Positions 9,300 to 17,078 of a stretch of 64,000 nt of DNA are shown one piece after another. The position numbers were made by a program, and so were the translations under genes. This DNA comes from Cognatishimia activa (GTDB lineage: Bacteria; Pseudomonadota; Alphaproteobacteria; Rhodobacterales; Rhodobacteraceae). The DNA is taken from NCBI RefSeq assembly GCF_026016445.1, contig NZ_CP096147.1, positions 780,501 to 844,500 on the forward strand, given 5' to 3'. The notes beneath the pieces are model-generated. The model was not told where the DNA came from. It was given only the letters and a program-made list of their open reading frames with translations, and did no database searches. The stretch's first letter is position 1. The number at the start of each line of letters is the position of its first letter.

Positions 9300-9896
9300 A
9301 TGTTCACTGGGATCATCACCGATATTGGCATCATTCGCGAGCTTGAGCAGCGCGGCGACCTGCGCGCGCGGATCGAGACTGCTTATGATACGGCAACCAT
9401 CGACATGGGCGCCTCAATTGCGTCTGATGGCGTTTGCCTTACTGTGATTGCATTGGGTGATAATTGGTACGATGTTGAAATTTCAGCGGAAACCGTATCC
9501 AAAACAAATCTCGCGTCATGGAAAGAAGGCAAACGAGTGAATCTGGAACGTGCGCTTAAAGTTGGAGACGAGCTGGGTGGCCATATCGTATCTGGACACG
9601 TGGATGGCGTTGCAGAGATCATCGAGATGAAAGATGAGGGCGACAGCACCCGGATTTCATTCCGTGCGCCAGAGGAACTCGCGAAGTTCATCGCAGAGAA
9701 GGGGTCCGTCACATTGAACGGTACGTCCCTGACGGTGAACGAAGTAAACGGCACTGAGTTTGGCATCAACGTGATCCCGCACACTCAGCAGGTCACCACT
9801 TGGGGTGACGCGAAAACCGGTGACCGTGTGAACCTCGAGATCGACACGCTTGCGCGCTACGTCGCACGTTTGGCGGAAATGACAGCCACGCCTTAA
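9300..9896 (+). CDS. ribE: Riboflavin synthase alpha subunit
   Basis: Riboflavin synthase dismutates two 6,7-dimethyl-8-ribityllumazine molecules into riboflavin and the pyrimidine substrate of lumazine synthase. The 198-residue protein shows the family's two tandem barrels: MFTGIITDIG, GASIASDGVCLTV and then GGHIVSGHVDGVAEI opening the second repeat with GSVTLNGTSLTVNEV. The start has GAGG five bases upstream. No FMN riboswitch signature is visible in the 156-bp upstream region. The riboflavin set here is ribD, ribE, ribB and ribH; a classical GTP cyclohydrolase II is not in the window. Confidence 0.96.
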   Translation: MFTGIITDIGIIRELEQRGDLRARIETAYDTATIDMGASIASDGVCLTVIALGDNWYDVEISAETVSKTNLASWKEGKRVNLERALKVGDELGGHIVSGHVDGVAEIIEMKDEGDSTRISFRAPEELAKFIAEKGSVTLNGTSLTVNEVNGTEFGINVIPHTQQVTTWGDAKTGDRVNLEIDTLARYVARLAEMTATP

Positions 9897-10000
9897 AGCC
9901 GAAAGGCGCCAGATACCGCAGCGTTTCGCAAATTGATCCACTAGTCATCCCCATGGGGATAGGCTATGGCCTGTGCAAATTCTGCTGCGAAAGACACGTC

Positions 10001-11119
10001 ATGAGCTTTGAAACTCCCGGTCCCGTTGAAGCCGCGTTGCGCGACGCGATTAGCCCGATTGAAGAGATCATTGAAGAGGCCCGTCAGGGGCGTATGTATA
10101 TTCTCGTTGATCACGAAGACCGCGAGAATGAAGGCGATCTGGTGATCCCAGCTGGGTTTGCCGATGACAAAGCCATCAACTTCATGGCGACCCATGGTCG
10201 GGGGCTGATCTGCCTGACGCTTCCAGCAGAACGGATCGAAGAGCTGGGTTTGCCCATGATGGCGATGCACAATTCCTCGCGTCATGAAACCGCCTTCACC
10301 GTGTCTATCGAGGCGCGCGAGGGTGTAACTACCGGGATTTCTGCAGCGGACCGCGCCCTGACCGTGGCAACTGCAATCAACCCGCAATGCACCGCAGCTG
10401 ACATTGCCACACCAGGCCACGTCTTCCCATTGCGCGCGCGTCGCGGCGGCGTGCTGATGCGCGCTGGCCATACCGAAGCAGGCTGTGATGTCTCGCGCCT
10501 CGCAGGCCATTACCCATCGTCCGTGATCTGCGAGATCATGAAAGAAGACGGCACCATGGCGCGTCTGCCGGATTTGGTGGAATTCGCAAAGAAACACGGC
10601 CTGAAAATCGGTACGATTTCTGATCTGATTACCTATCGTTCCCGTAACGACAACCTCGTGGTCGAAACCTCTTCAGAGACTGTTCAATCTGAGTTTGGAG
10701 GTGAGTGGGAGATGCGTATCTTCACCGACCAGACCCACGGTGTGGAACATGTGGTGATGATCAAGGGCGACGTCACAACGGATGAACCGGTATTAGTGCG
10801 CACCCACGCGCTGCACGAAGCAAGTGACTTGCTGGGTCTTGGTCCAAAGCCTGCCAATGAGCTCAACGTGGCGATGGAACTCGTTGCCAAAGAGGGCCGG
10901 GGCGTTGTTTGCCTCTTCCGCTCTCCGCATAACGCGCTTTATGCCAACGAAGAACAGGGGCCACGCACCGTGAAACAAATTGGCCTGGGTGCGCAGATCC
11001 TGTCTAAGATGGGTCTGGAGAAACTGGTACTGCTGACCAACTCCCCAAGCACCAAATATGTGGGCCTTGATGCCTTTGGTCTGGAAATTGTCGGCACCCG
11101 TCCGATTGAAAAGGAATAA
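10001..11119 (+). CDS. ribB: 3,4-dihydroxy-2-butanone-4-phosphate synthase with degenerate RibA-like C-terminus (RibBX type)
   Basis: The N-terminal domain (about residues 25-225) makes the four-carbon unit of riboflavin from ribulose 5-phosphate: [37 protein letters not shown] and [16 protein letters not shown] are all present. The C-terminal part (about 235-372) is homologous to GTP cyclohydrolase II ([35 protein letters not shown]), but the zinc cysteines (the GDxFxSxRCDCG segment) are absent, the equivalent stretch reading [20 protein letters not shown]. Such RibB-RibX proteins lacking cyclohydrolase activity are known in Proteobacteria. ATG at 10001 gives the conserved N-terminus; the frame is open from an ATG at 9953 that lacks a ribosome-binding site. 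Length from 10001 is 372 residues. Confidence 0.93.
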   Translation: MSFETPGPVEAALRDAISPIEEIIEEARQGRMYILVDHEDRENEGDLVIPAGFADDKAINFMATHGRGLICLTLPAERIEELGLPMMAMHNSSRHETAFTVSIEAREGVTTGISAADRALTVATAINPQCTAADIATPGHVFPLRARRGGVLMRAGHTEAGCDVSRLAGHYPSSVICEIMKEDGTMARLPDLVEFAKKHGLKIGTISDLITYRSRNDNLVVETSSETVQSEFGGEWEMRIFTDQTHGVEHVVMIKGDVTTDEPVLVRTHALHEASDLLGLGPKPANELNVAMELVAKEGRGVVCLFRSPHNALYANEEQGPRTVKQIGLGAQILSKMGLEKLVLLTNSPSTKYVGLDAFGLEIVGTRPIEKE

Positions 11120-11122
11120 GTC

Positions 11123-11674
11123 ATGGCTGGCGCAGAACAACATTACATCATGCCGCGTGCGGAATTCGACAAGCCGGTCAAAATCCTGATCGTAGTCTCT
11201 CCGTATTACAAAGACATCGCCGACAATATGGTGGCAGGCGCCGTGGCTGAAATCGAAGCCAGCGGCGGCACCTATGAGATCGTCGAAATGCCGGGCGCGT
11301 TGGAAATCCCTACCGCGATTGGCATTTCAGAACGCATGTCCAACTTTGATGGTTACGTGGCCTTGGGTTGCGTCATTCGCGGTGAAACCACACACTATGA
11401 CACCGTCTGCAACGACAGTTCTCGCGCGATCCAACTGCTGGGTCTGCAGGGGCTTTGCATTGGCAATGGCATCCTGACGGTTGAAAACCGCAAGCAGGCC
11501 GAAGTGCGCGCCGATCCAAAAGATCAAAATAAAGGCGGCGGAGCAGCCGCTGCGGCCTTGCATCTCGTGGCGCTTTCGCGCAAATGGGGCGGCCCGCGTA
11601 AGGGAGTCGGTTTTCTGCCCACTTCTGACGAGTTGAAGATCGCGGGTGACAGCAAGGGTAACCCGACCGCATGA
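11123..11674 (+). CDS. ribH: 6,7-dimethyl-8-ribityllumazine synthase
   Basis: RibH condenses the pyrimidine and the four-carbon phosphate to make lumazine. The 183-residue protein has the expected core: VVSPYYKDIADNMVAGA, MPGALEIPTAI, GYVALGCVIRGETTHYD, the loop NGILTVENRKQAEVRAD and the basic end with GGGAAAAALHL. It starts three bases after the ribB stop and overlaps nusB by four bases (ATGA), so ribB, ribH and nusB are probably translated from one message. Confidence 0.96.
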   Translation: MAGAEQHYIMPRAEFDKPVKILIVVSPYYKDIADNMVAGAVAEIEASGGTYEIVEMPGALEIPTAIGISERMSNFDGYVALGCVIRGETTHYDTVCNDSSRAIQLLGLQGLCIGNGILTVENRKQAEVRADPKDQNKGGGAAAAALHLVALSRKWGGPRKGVGFLPTSDELKIAGDSKGNPTA

Positions 11675-12156
11675 CTTCTGACGCCAAAGCTGGCCTGTCC
11701 GGCAACCAGAAACGCAAGATGAAATCCGCCGCTCGCTTTTTCGCGACGCAGGCGCTTTATCAGATGGAGCATTCCGGCCAGACCTATGATCAGGTCCGTC
11801 TGCAGTTCCTGGACCACCGCTTTGGCGAGGAATTTGACGGCTATGCGATGCTGGAAGGGGACGCTGATCTCTTTACGCTTTTGCTGAAAGAAGCGGTGAA
11901 CCATCAGGCATTGGTTGACCAGATGACTGACCGTGCACTGGTCGCGAAATGGCCATTGGGCCGTATCGACAGCACACTGCGCGCCTTGTTCCGCGCCGCA
12001 GGTGCCGAGCTGACGCAAAGCGATACACCAGCGAAAGTTGTTATTGTCGAGTTCGTTCAGGTCGCGCAGGCCTTCTTCCCGGAAGGGAAGGAAGGCAAGT
12101 TCGTGAACGCGGTGCTCGACCACATGGCCCGCGAAGCCAAACCAGAAGAGTTCTGA
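11671..12156 (+). CDS. nusB: Transcription antitermination protein NusB
   Basis: NusB binds boxA RNA with NusE (S10) and supports rRNA antitermination. The 161-residue all-helical protein has KSAARFFATQALYQMEHS near the N-terminus and a C-terminal FVQVAQAFFPEGKEGKFVNAVLD segment. A ribH-nusB pair is widespread in bacteria. The start overlaps the ribH stop as ATGA and the gene is followed at once by a strong terminator, closing the operon. Confidence 0.95.
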   Translation: MTSDAKAGLSGNQKRKMKSAARFFATQALYQMEHSGQTYDQVRLQFLDHRFGEEFDGYAMLEGDADLFTLLLKEAVNHQALVDQMTDRALVAKWPLGRIDSTLRALFRAAGAELTQSDTPAKVVIVEFVQVAQAFFPEGKEGKFVNAVLDHMAREAKPEEF

Positions 12157-12159
12157 GTA

Positions 12160-12184
12160 GGCCGGGCTTCAGCCCGGCTTTTTT
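12160..12184 (+). terminator. Rho-independent terminator after nusB
   Basis: GCCGGGCT pairs with AGCCCGGC around a very short TC turn (the top pair likely opens to widen the loop), followed by six T residues. It begins four bases after the nusB stop. Confidence 0.92.
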
Positions 12185-12388
12185 ATTCGCATCGTATGGC
12201 GGGGTTTGCCCACACCTTGATTTCAACGTCCGATGGTGGAGTGAAACCCCGCTCTTCAAGACTGATGTCCGCTTTGCGGACAAAGTTGACTTTCGCTGCG
12301 GCTGTTCCGATGGCCGCTTGCGGAATCGAGAAATACCAGAAGCGTACGTTCTTGGACCAGAGAGGGTAAACCGCCTGAGAGGGCAAAT
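12185..12388. repeat. Non-coding interval with repeat-like sequence and a GTCCGC/GCGGAC inverted repeat
   Basis: This 204-bp interval between the nusB terminator and the convergent orphan gene has no convincing gene. It contains the perfect inverted repeat GTCCGC-TTT-GCGGAC at 12267-12281, followed by AAAGTTGACTTTCGCTGCGG. From memory, fragments of this kind (tcgctgcgg, gtccgctttgcggac) recur as degenerate intergenic debris in Roseobacter-group genomes; that cannot be tested here. The 80-residue minus-strand frame at 12041-12283 overlaps nusB and is treated as spurious. Confidence 0.4.
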
Positions 12389-13126
12389 TTAACCGAACAG
12401 CTTTGCCAGAGCTGCGGTCGCTCCAGCGATTTTCGCTACACTCGGAAGTACATCAACTAGCCCATCCCAAGTGCGTTTAAGAAGCGACTTCCTTGGTTCG
12501 TCACGGTCCAGCTCTTCATTTAGCTGATCCAGAAGCTCACCTGCTTCCTTGTCCCCTGATCGTTCCACAACAACTGACAGTTCTTCTATAAATGAAGCCA
12601 GATCGTTATCAGATCTTTCCTTGAACTGGTTTACAACCTTCTTCGCCATGGACTTATTAAGAACGACGGAATTGCTGATATTTGAGAAGTGATCGCCCAT
12701 ATATGTGTTCCCATATTGATTTATTACTGATGCCGTTTCATGAGTGCTCAACATATCTTGAAACTGGCGAGCACTTTCTCCAAAGCGTAAACTCGTTTTC
12801 TCAAGGGCGAGCTCAAGATTCCGGATAGTCCGATGACGTGTAGGCGTGTCGGCATTTGCATCCTCGTCCGAGGCAGCGGCAGCACGCAATATGCCAATCA
12901 TGTTGTTCAAATCGTCTTGCAGCTCAGAAAAAGCTGTGTCGATTATTGTCCTTTGGGCTTCGTCAAGGAGATGATTGTTCGTGTGCACAATACGCCATGC
13001 CTCAACGACCGGAGCCCAACCAACTTGAGGTTCAAATGTTTGCACACCGTCAAACGCCTCGAACACGCCTTTGGTAAGAAAGGTCCTTACACTCACGATT
13101 GCTTTTTCGATGTCTTCAATTGGCAT
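12389..13126 (-). CDS. Orphan protein of unknown function, probably acquired
   Basis: A 245-residue protein I cannot assign to a family. It begins MPIEDIEKAIVSVRTFLTKG and looks mainly alpha-helical. At about residues 130-155 lies a polar patch, QYGNTYMGDHFSNISNS, that breaks the helical pattern. A charged helix-rich part follows (QFKERSDNDLASFIEELSVV, then LDQLNEELDRDEPRKS) and a hydrophobic tail, VLPSVAKIAGATAALAKLFG, that could insert in or rest on a membrane. No catalytic motif is visible. Base composition is unlike the neighbours: 47 of 120 bases are G+C at 12601-12720, against 38 of 60 in nadC at 13801-13860. It stands alone between nusB and nadC, flanked by repeat-like DNA. Start ATG at 13126. 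Function unknown. Confidence 0.65.
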   Translation of the reverse strand: MPIEDIEKAIVSVRTFLTKGVFEAFDGVQTFEPQVGWAPVVEAWRIVHTNNHLLDEAQRTIIDTAFSELQDDLNNMIGILRAAAASDEDANADTPTRHRTIRNLELALEKTSLRFGESARQFQDMLSTHETASVINQYGNTYMGDHFSNISNSVVLNKSMAKKVVNQFKERSDNDLASFIEELSVVVERSGDKEAGELLDQLNEELDRDEPRKSLLKRTWDGLVDVLPSVAKIAGATAALAKLFG

Positions 13127-13423
13127 AAAGTATCTCGACTACAAAAAATTCAATTGAGGTATCGTACCTGCAGCCGGGATTCGATGCTAGCCTGGAAGCA
13201 ATTGTCTATCTCCTTATGGAGATAGCCATGCGCGTCAAATCCGGTGGCCTTTACTCGCTTGATCGCCAGTGTAGACAAAAGCGTAATGCATCCAAAAGCC
13301 CAATCAAAAACTAGAGGACGACTTGGGTGGTTTCCTCTAGAGCCAATAAAGCAGACGTCGGCGATTGATGCAGCATCCGTCACTTTGGGCTCTAAGCAGA
13401 CGTCGGGCAGTTTTGAAACCGCC
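13127..13423. repeat. Non-coding interval with a 13-bp direct repeat
   Basis: This 297-bp stretch upstream of the orphan gene and downstream of nadC holds no supported gene; the 77-residue minus-strand frame at 13150-13383 has no ribosome-binding site or recognisable sequence. AAGCAGACGTCGG occurs at 13349-13361 and again at 13394-13406, 45 bases apart, with similar flanks (an AGAGCC / GGGCTC element before each). It may belong to the same class of degenerate intergenic repeat as the other flank of the orphan gene. Confidence 0.4.
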
Positions 13424-14272
13424 TTAAAAATCCAACCCCAAATCCACAGTCCGCGCTGAGTGGGTAAGAGCGCCAGACGAAATGTAATCCACCCCAGTCG
13501 CGGAAATCGATGCGATCCGGTCCAGCTTCACATTGCCCGACGCTTCAGTCACCATCCGCCCATCCACCATCTGCACCGCTTCGCGCAGCGTGTCGTTGTC
13601 CATATTGTCCAAGAGCACCACAGACGCTCCACCAACCTCAAGCACCTCTTTGAGCTGCTCCAAGGTATCGACTTCGATCTCAACCGTCATCATATGGCTC
13701 GCGGCGGCCTTTGTGGCCTCCAGCACCTGACGCACACCTCCGGCGGCGGCGATGTGGTTGTCCTTGATCAGGATCGCATCAGACAGCGAATAGCGGTGAT
13801 TGTGCCCGCCGCCATGCAGCACGGCGAGTTTCTCGACGAGGCGCATGTTTGGTGTCGTCTTGCGGGTACAGGTCACGCGGGTTTTGGTGCCTTCGGTTTC
13901 AGCCACAAAACCTGCAGTTTTGGTTGCGATGCCGGTCAGGCGGCCTGCGTAGTTCAGGGCCACGCGTTCGCCAGACAGGATCGAGGAGGCCTTGCCGCTG
14001 ATCTCCATCAGCGTGTCGCCCTTTTTGCAGGGCTGCCCGTCTGCGATCAGAGTTGTCACCTTCAGCTCCGGGTCAACCAGACGGAAGGCCAATGCCGCGA
14101 CCTGCATGCCGGACACAACCGCGTCTTCGCGTGCGTTGATGCGTGCGTTGTAAGTGGTGTCTGCTGGGATCACGGCGCGGGTGGTCACGTCGCCATAGCT
14201 GCCGAGGTCTTCCATCAGCGCGTTGCGCACCATCGGTTCCAGGATCAGGTCGGGGACGGTCGCAAAGCTCAT
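13424..14272 (-). CDS. nadC: Nicotinate-nucleotide pyrophosphorylase (quinolinate phosphoribosyltransferase)
   Basis: NadC converts quinolinate and PRPP to nicotinate mononucleotide, the last pathway-specific step of de novo NAD synthesis. The 282-residue protein shows EDLGSYGDVTTRAVIP, GERVALNYAGRLTGIATKT, TCTRKTTPNMRLVEKLAVLHGGGHNHR, DAILIKDNHI and ASGNVKLDRI, covering the substrate-binding Arg/Lys/His positions. Its ATG overlaps the nadB stop (ATGA). It is the last gene of nadA-nadB-nadC. Confidence 0.97.
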   Translation of the reverse strand: MSFATVPDLILEPMVRNALMEDLGSYGDVTTRAVIPADTTYNARINAREDAVVSGMQVAALAFRLVDPELKVTTLIADGQPCKKGDTLMEISGKASSILSGERVALNYAGRLTGIATKTAGFVAETEGTKTRVTCTRKTTPNMRLVEKLAVLHGGGHNHRYSLSDAILIKDNHIAAAGGVRQVLEATKAAASHMMTVEIEVDTLEQLKEVLEVGGASVVLLDNMDNDTLREAVQMVDGRMVTEASGNVKLDRIASISATGVDYISSGALTHSARTVDLGLDF

Positions 14273-15831
14273 GTCAGGTCCTCAGCAAGGGAGTCTCGAA
14301 GCGCGCGGGCCTCGGCAAATGTCATCATGGAGCGGGTGGCTTGCCCCGGCAAGGTCTCTGGGAAATCAGAGCGTTCATGCGCGCCGCGGCTTTCTTCACG
14401 CAGGAGGGCAGTGGCGGCAATCAAAGTCGCTGTTGCGCACATATTCTGGAAGCTTGGCGACGGATCGCGGGCTTCCAGTGAAGCAATGTTGAAAAGCGCC
14501 TGTTTCAGACCATCCGCATTGCGGACAACGCCAACTTTGTCGGTCATGGTCTGCCGTAGCGCCGCGATGCCTTGAGCATCCGGCGGGAAACCGGTGCCAT
14601 CAAAGGTCAGATCAACCTCTGGCGCGTCGTGCAGGTTGGTTTTCGCGGCGATGCCATCGGCACAAATACGTGCATAAACAAGGGCTTCGAGCAGGCCGTT
14701 CGACGCCAGCCGGTTTGCACCATGCAGACCTGTTGATGAGGCTTCACCGCAAACCCAGAGGTTCTCTAGAGACGCGCGGCCTTCCTTGTCGGTCGCTATA
14801 CCGCCCATATGGTAATGCGCGGCAGGGGCCACCGGGATCGTCTCTTTTGCTGGATCAATGCCGTTGCGGTCGCAATATTCTGCAACCGACGGGAAGTTCG
14901 TTTTGATCTCTTCGCCAAGTGCTTCTCGGGTGTCGAGCATGGGGCGCTTGCCTGCCTGATGCTGGGCAAAGATCGCACGGGCAACCACGTCGCGTGGCGC
15001 AAGTTCGGCATCGGGATGAACGGATTGCATAAAGCGCTCGCCGTCCTTGTTGATCAGAACAGCCCCTTCACCGCGCAGGGCTTCGGTGGCCAGCGGGGCA
15101 GGGTCTTCGCCCACGTCCATGGCCGTTGGGTGGAACTGCACAAACTCCGCATCAGCAATCTTGGCACCGGCGCGTGCGGCCATGCCAATCACCTGACCGC
15201 GAATGCGCGGCGGGTTGGTCGTGATCGCATAGAGACCGCCAGAGCCGCCACCAGCCAGCAAATAGGCAGAGCCGCGCAGCATGATGGGTTCAGAGCGGCT
15301 CTCGTCGCTTTCCTGAATGGCAACACCTGTGACGGCACCGTCGGTGACGTCCAGCTCAACTGCCATTGTTCCTTCCAGCACTTGGATCGAAGGCGTCTGA
15401 CGGGCCTGGTCGATAAGAGCGGCCATGATTTCGGCCCCGGCCTGATCGCCTTTCACCCGCACGACGCGTGCAAAACTATGGGCGGCCTCGCGGCTGAGGA
15501 CGTATTTGCCGTCTTCAGTCCGGTCAAAGGGCGTGCCGAGCTTTGTCAGATCAAGAATATGCTCGCGCGCTTCCTGTGTGACCAGGTTGGCAACGTCAGC
15601 GTCCACGGTGCCAGCTCCTGCGTTCAGCGTGTCATCCGCGTGGTTTTCGGGGCTGTCGCTTTCGTCCATCGCAGCAGCCACACCGCCTTGCGCCCAAGCA
15701 GAACTCGCGCCTTTCCCAAGCGGTTCAGGAGAGATCACCACAACCGGCCGCGGTGCAAGTTTCAGGGCCGCATAAAGCGCGCCCATCCCTGCGCCGACAA
15801 TGACGATCCGGTCGGTTGTGATCTCTTGCAT
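14269..15831 (-). CDS. nadB: L-aspartate oxidase
   Basis: NadB oxidises L-aspartate to iminoaspartate with FAD, feeding quinolinate synthase. The 520-residue flavoprotein has an N-terminal dinucleotide-binding motif (IVIVGAGMGALYAAL), the succinate dehydrogenase-like GASSAWAQGGVAAAM, GGGSGGLYAITTNP, and the substrate segment APAAHYHMGGIATD with LWVCGEASSTGLHGANRLAS. The C-terminal helical domain is complete. It starts six bases after the nadA stop and overlaps nadC by four bases, so the three genes are co-expressed. Confidence 0.97.
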   Translation of the reverse strand: MQEITTDRIVIVGAGMGALYAALKLAPRPVVVISPEPLGKGASSAWAQGGVAAAMDESDSPENHADDTLNAGAGTVDADVANLVTQEAREHILDLTKLGTPFDRTEDGKYVLSREAAHSFARVVRVKGDQAGAEIMAALIDQARQTPSIQVLEGTMAVELDVTDGAVTGVAIQESDESRSEPIMLRGSAYLLAGGGSGGLYAITTNPPRIRGQVIGMAARAGAKIADAEFVQFHPTAMDVGEDPAPLATEALRGEGAVLINKDGERFMQSVHPDAELAPRDVVARAIFAQHQAGKRPMLDTREALGEEIKTNFPSVAEYCDRNGIDPAKETIPVAPAAHYHMGGIATDKEGRASLENLWVCGEASSTGLHGANRLASNGLLEALVYARICADGIAAKTNLHDAPEVDLTFDGTGFPPDAQGIAALRQTMTDKVGVVRNADGLKQALFNIASLEARDPSPSFQNMCATATLIAATALLREESRGAHERSDFPETLPGQATRSMMTFAEARALRDSLAEDLT

Positions 15832-15837
15832 GGCTGC

Positions 15838-16887
15838 TTAGAGGCCCAGCTTTTTCGACAGGTCAATCATGGCCTGTACAGACTGGCGCGCCTTTTCGGC
15901 GACCGCTTCGTCCACTTCGACCTGATTTTCCATGGTGTGCAGCACATAGAGGATTTTCTCGAGCGAGATTTTCTTCATGTAGGGGCACATGTTGCAGGGC
16001 TTCGCGAAGTCCACTTCTGGCAGCTCATCTGCAATATTAGCGGCCATGGAGCATTCGGTGATCAACATCGCCTTCTTAGGCTTGTTGTCATGCACCCATT
16101 TGATGATGCCGCTTGTGGAGCCGGTGAAGTCAGATTCAGCCACAACCGCCGGGGTGCATTCCGGGTGGGCGATGATTTTGACCTCTGGGTCGAGCTCGCG
16201 ATAGGCGCGCATGTCTTCTGCAGTGTAAAGCTCGTGCACGATGCAGGAACCTTCCCAGAAGACGACTTTTTTCTTGGATTGGTTCGCGACGTTCTGCGCC
16301 AGATATTGGTCCGGCGTCATGATCACAGTGTCGCTTTCCATCGCGTCTACGATCTGAACCGCATTGGAAGATGTACAGCAGATATCCGAGGCAGCTTTCA
16401 CCTCCGCTGTTGTGTTCACATAGGACACAACCGGCGCACCCGGGTATTTGGCGCGCATCTCTTCGATACCCTCCGCAGTGATCGATTCCGCCAGGGAACA
16501 ACCCGCATCCATATCTGGCATCAGAACGGTTTTCTGTGGGCTCAGGATTTTGGAGGTTTCAGCCATAAAGTGAACGCCAGCCTGAACGATCACATCCGCG
16601 TCCACTTTGCCCGCTTGCATCGCCAGCTGCAGGCTGTCGCCCACAAAGTCGCTCACACCGTGGAAAATCTCTGGCGTCATGTAGTTGTGACCCAGGATCA
16701 CAGCATTGCGTTTGGCTTTCAGTTCTTCGATGGCTTTCACATAGGGCGCATAGATCGCCCAGTCAGCAGGGGACACAACGCGGTCCATCTTGCTATAAAC
16801 ATCCTGCATCGAAGCCGCCAAGTCGGGGTTCGGGGCAAGGTCATATTGGTCGGAAAGTGTCGAGCGCACATTGGTAAGATCGAGCAA
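15838..16887 (-). CDS. nadA: Quinolinate synthase
   Basis: NadA condenses iminoaspartate with dihydroxyacetone phosphate to quinolinate using a [4Fe-4S] cluster. The 349-residue protein has the triplicated fold with ILGHNYMTPEIFH, DAGCSLAE, VVSYVNTTAEVKA, DICCTSSNAV, HPECTPAVV and KPCNMCPYMKK, supplying the conserved cluster cysteines. The start is TTG (16887) with GGGAA eight bases before it; no earlier in-frame ATG keeps homology. The 190-bp region upstream, towards the AbrB-type gene, must carry the nad promoter; I saw no known NAD-regulator site in it. Confidence 0.96.
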   Translation of the reverse strand: MLDLTNVRSTLSDQYDLAPNPDLAASMQDVYSKMDRVVSPADWAIYAPYVKAIEELKAKRNAVILGHNYMTPEIFHGVSDFVGDSLQLAMQAGKVDADVIVQAGVHFMAETSKILSPQKTVLMPDMDAGCSLAESITAEGIEEMRAKYPGAPVVSYVNTTAEVKAASDICCTSSNAVQIVDAMESDTVIMTPDQYLAQNVANQSKKKVVFWEGSCIVHELYTAEDMRAYRELDPEVKIIAHPECTPAVVAESDFTGSTSGIIKWVHDNKPKKAMLITECSMAANIADELPEVDFAKPCNMCPYMKKISLEKILYVLHTMENQVEVDEAVAEKARQSVQAMIDLSKKLGL

Positions 16888-17078
16888 CGGTCTGTTCCCT
16901 GGTCAGCTGCGTTAGGGCGGATTTACACGCCTGTTACAATATAGGCCAGCAAAATAGGGGGATGAGGGGGAAGATCGGAAGGAATTTCCCGGATTTGGTC
17001 AAGAAAAGTGATCAAAATTTCTGATTGGATACAGATTTTTTTGCCATCGGGTCAAAAAACTCCTGTGTTCAGAGACTG

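Noticed and set aside
9144..10000. FMN riboswitch before ribE or ribB
   Set aside because: None of the conserved RFN-element segments can be recognised in either upstream region.
12041..12283. An 80-codon minus-strand frame overlapping the 3' end of nusB
   Set aside because: It runs across the nusB terminator and repeat-like DNA, with no start signal; probably non-coding.
13150..13383. A 77-codon minus-strand frame upstream of the orphan gene
   Set aside because: It contains one and part of the repeat-flank sequence, lacks a ribosome-binding site and has no recognisable protein features.
14809..16944. A 711-codon open frame on the plus strand across nadB and nadA
   Set aside because: It is antisense to two clearly homologous enzymes, has no recognisable domain, and such long antisense frames are expected from the codon bias of G+C-rich genes.
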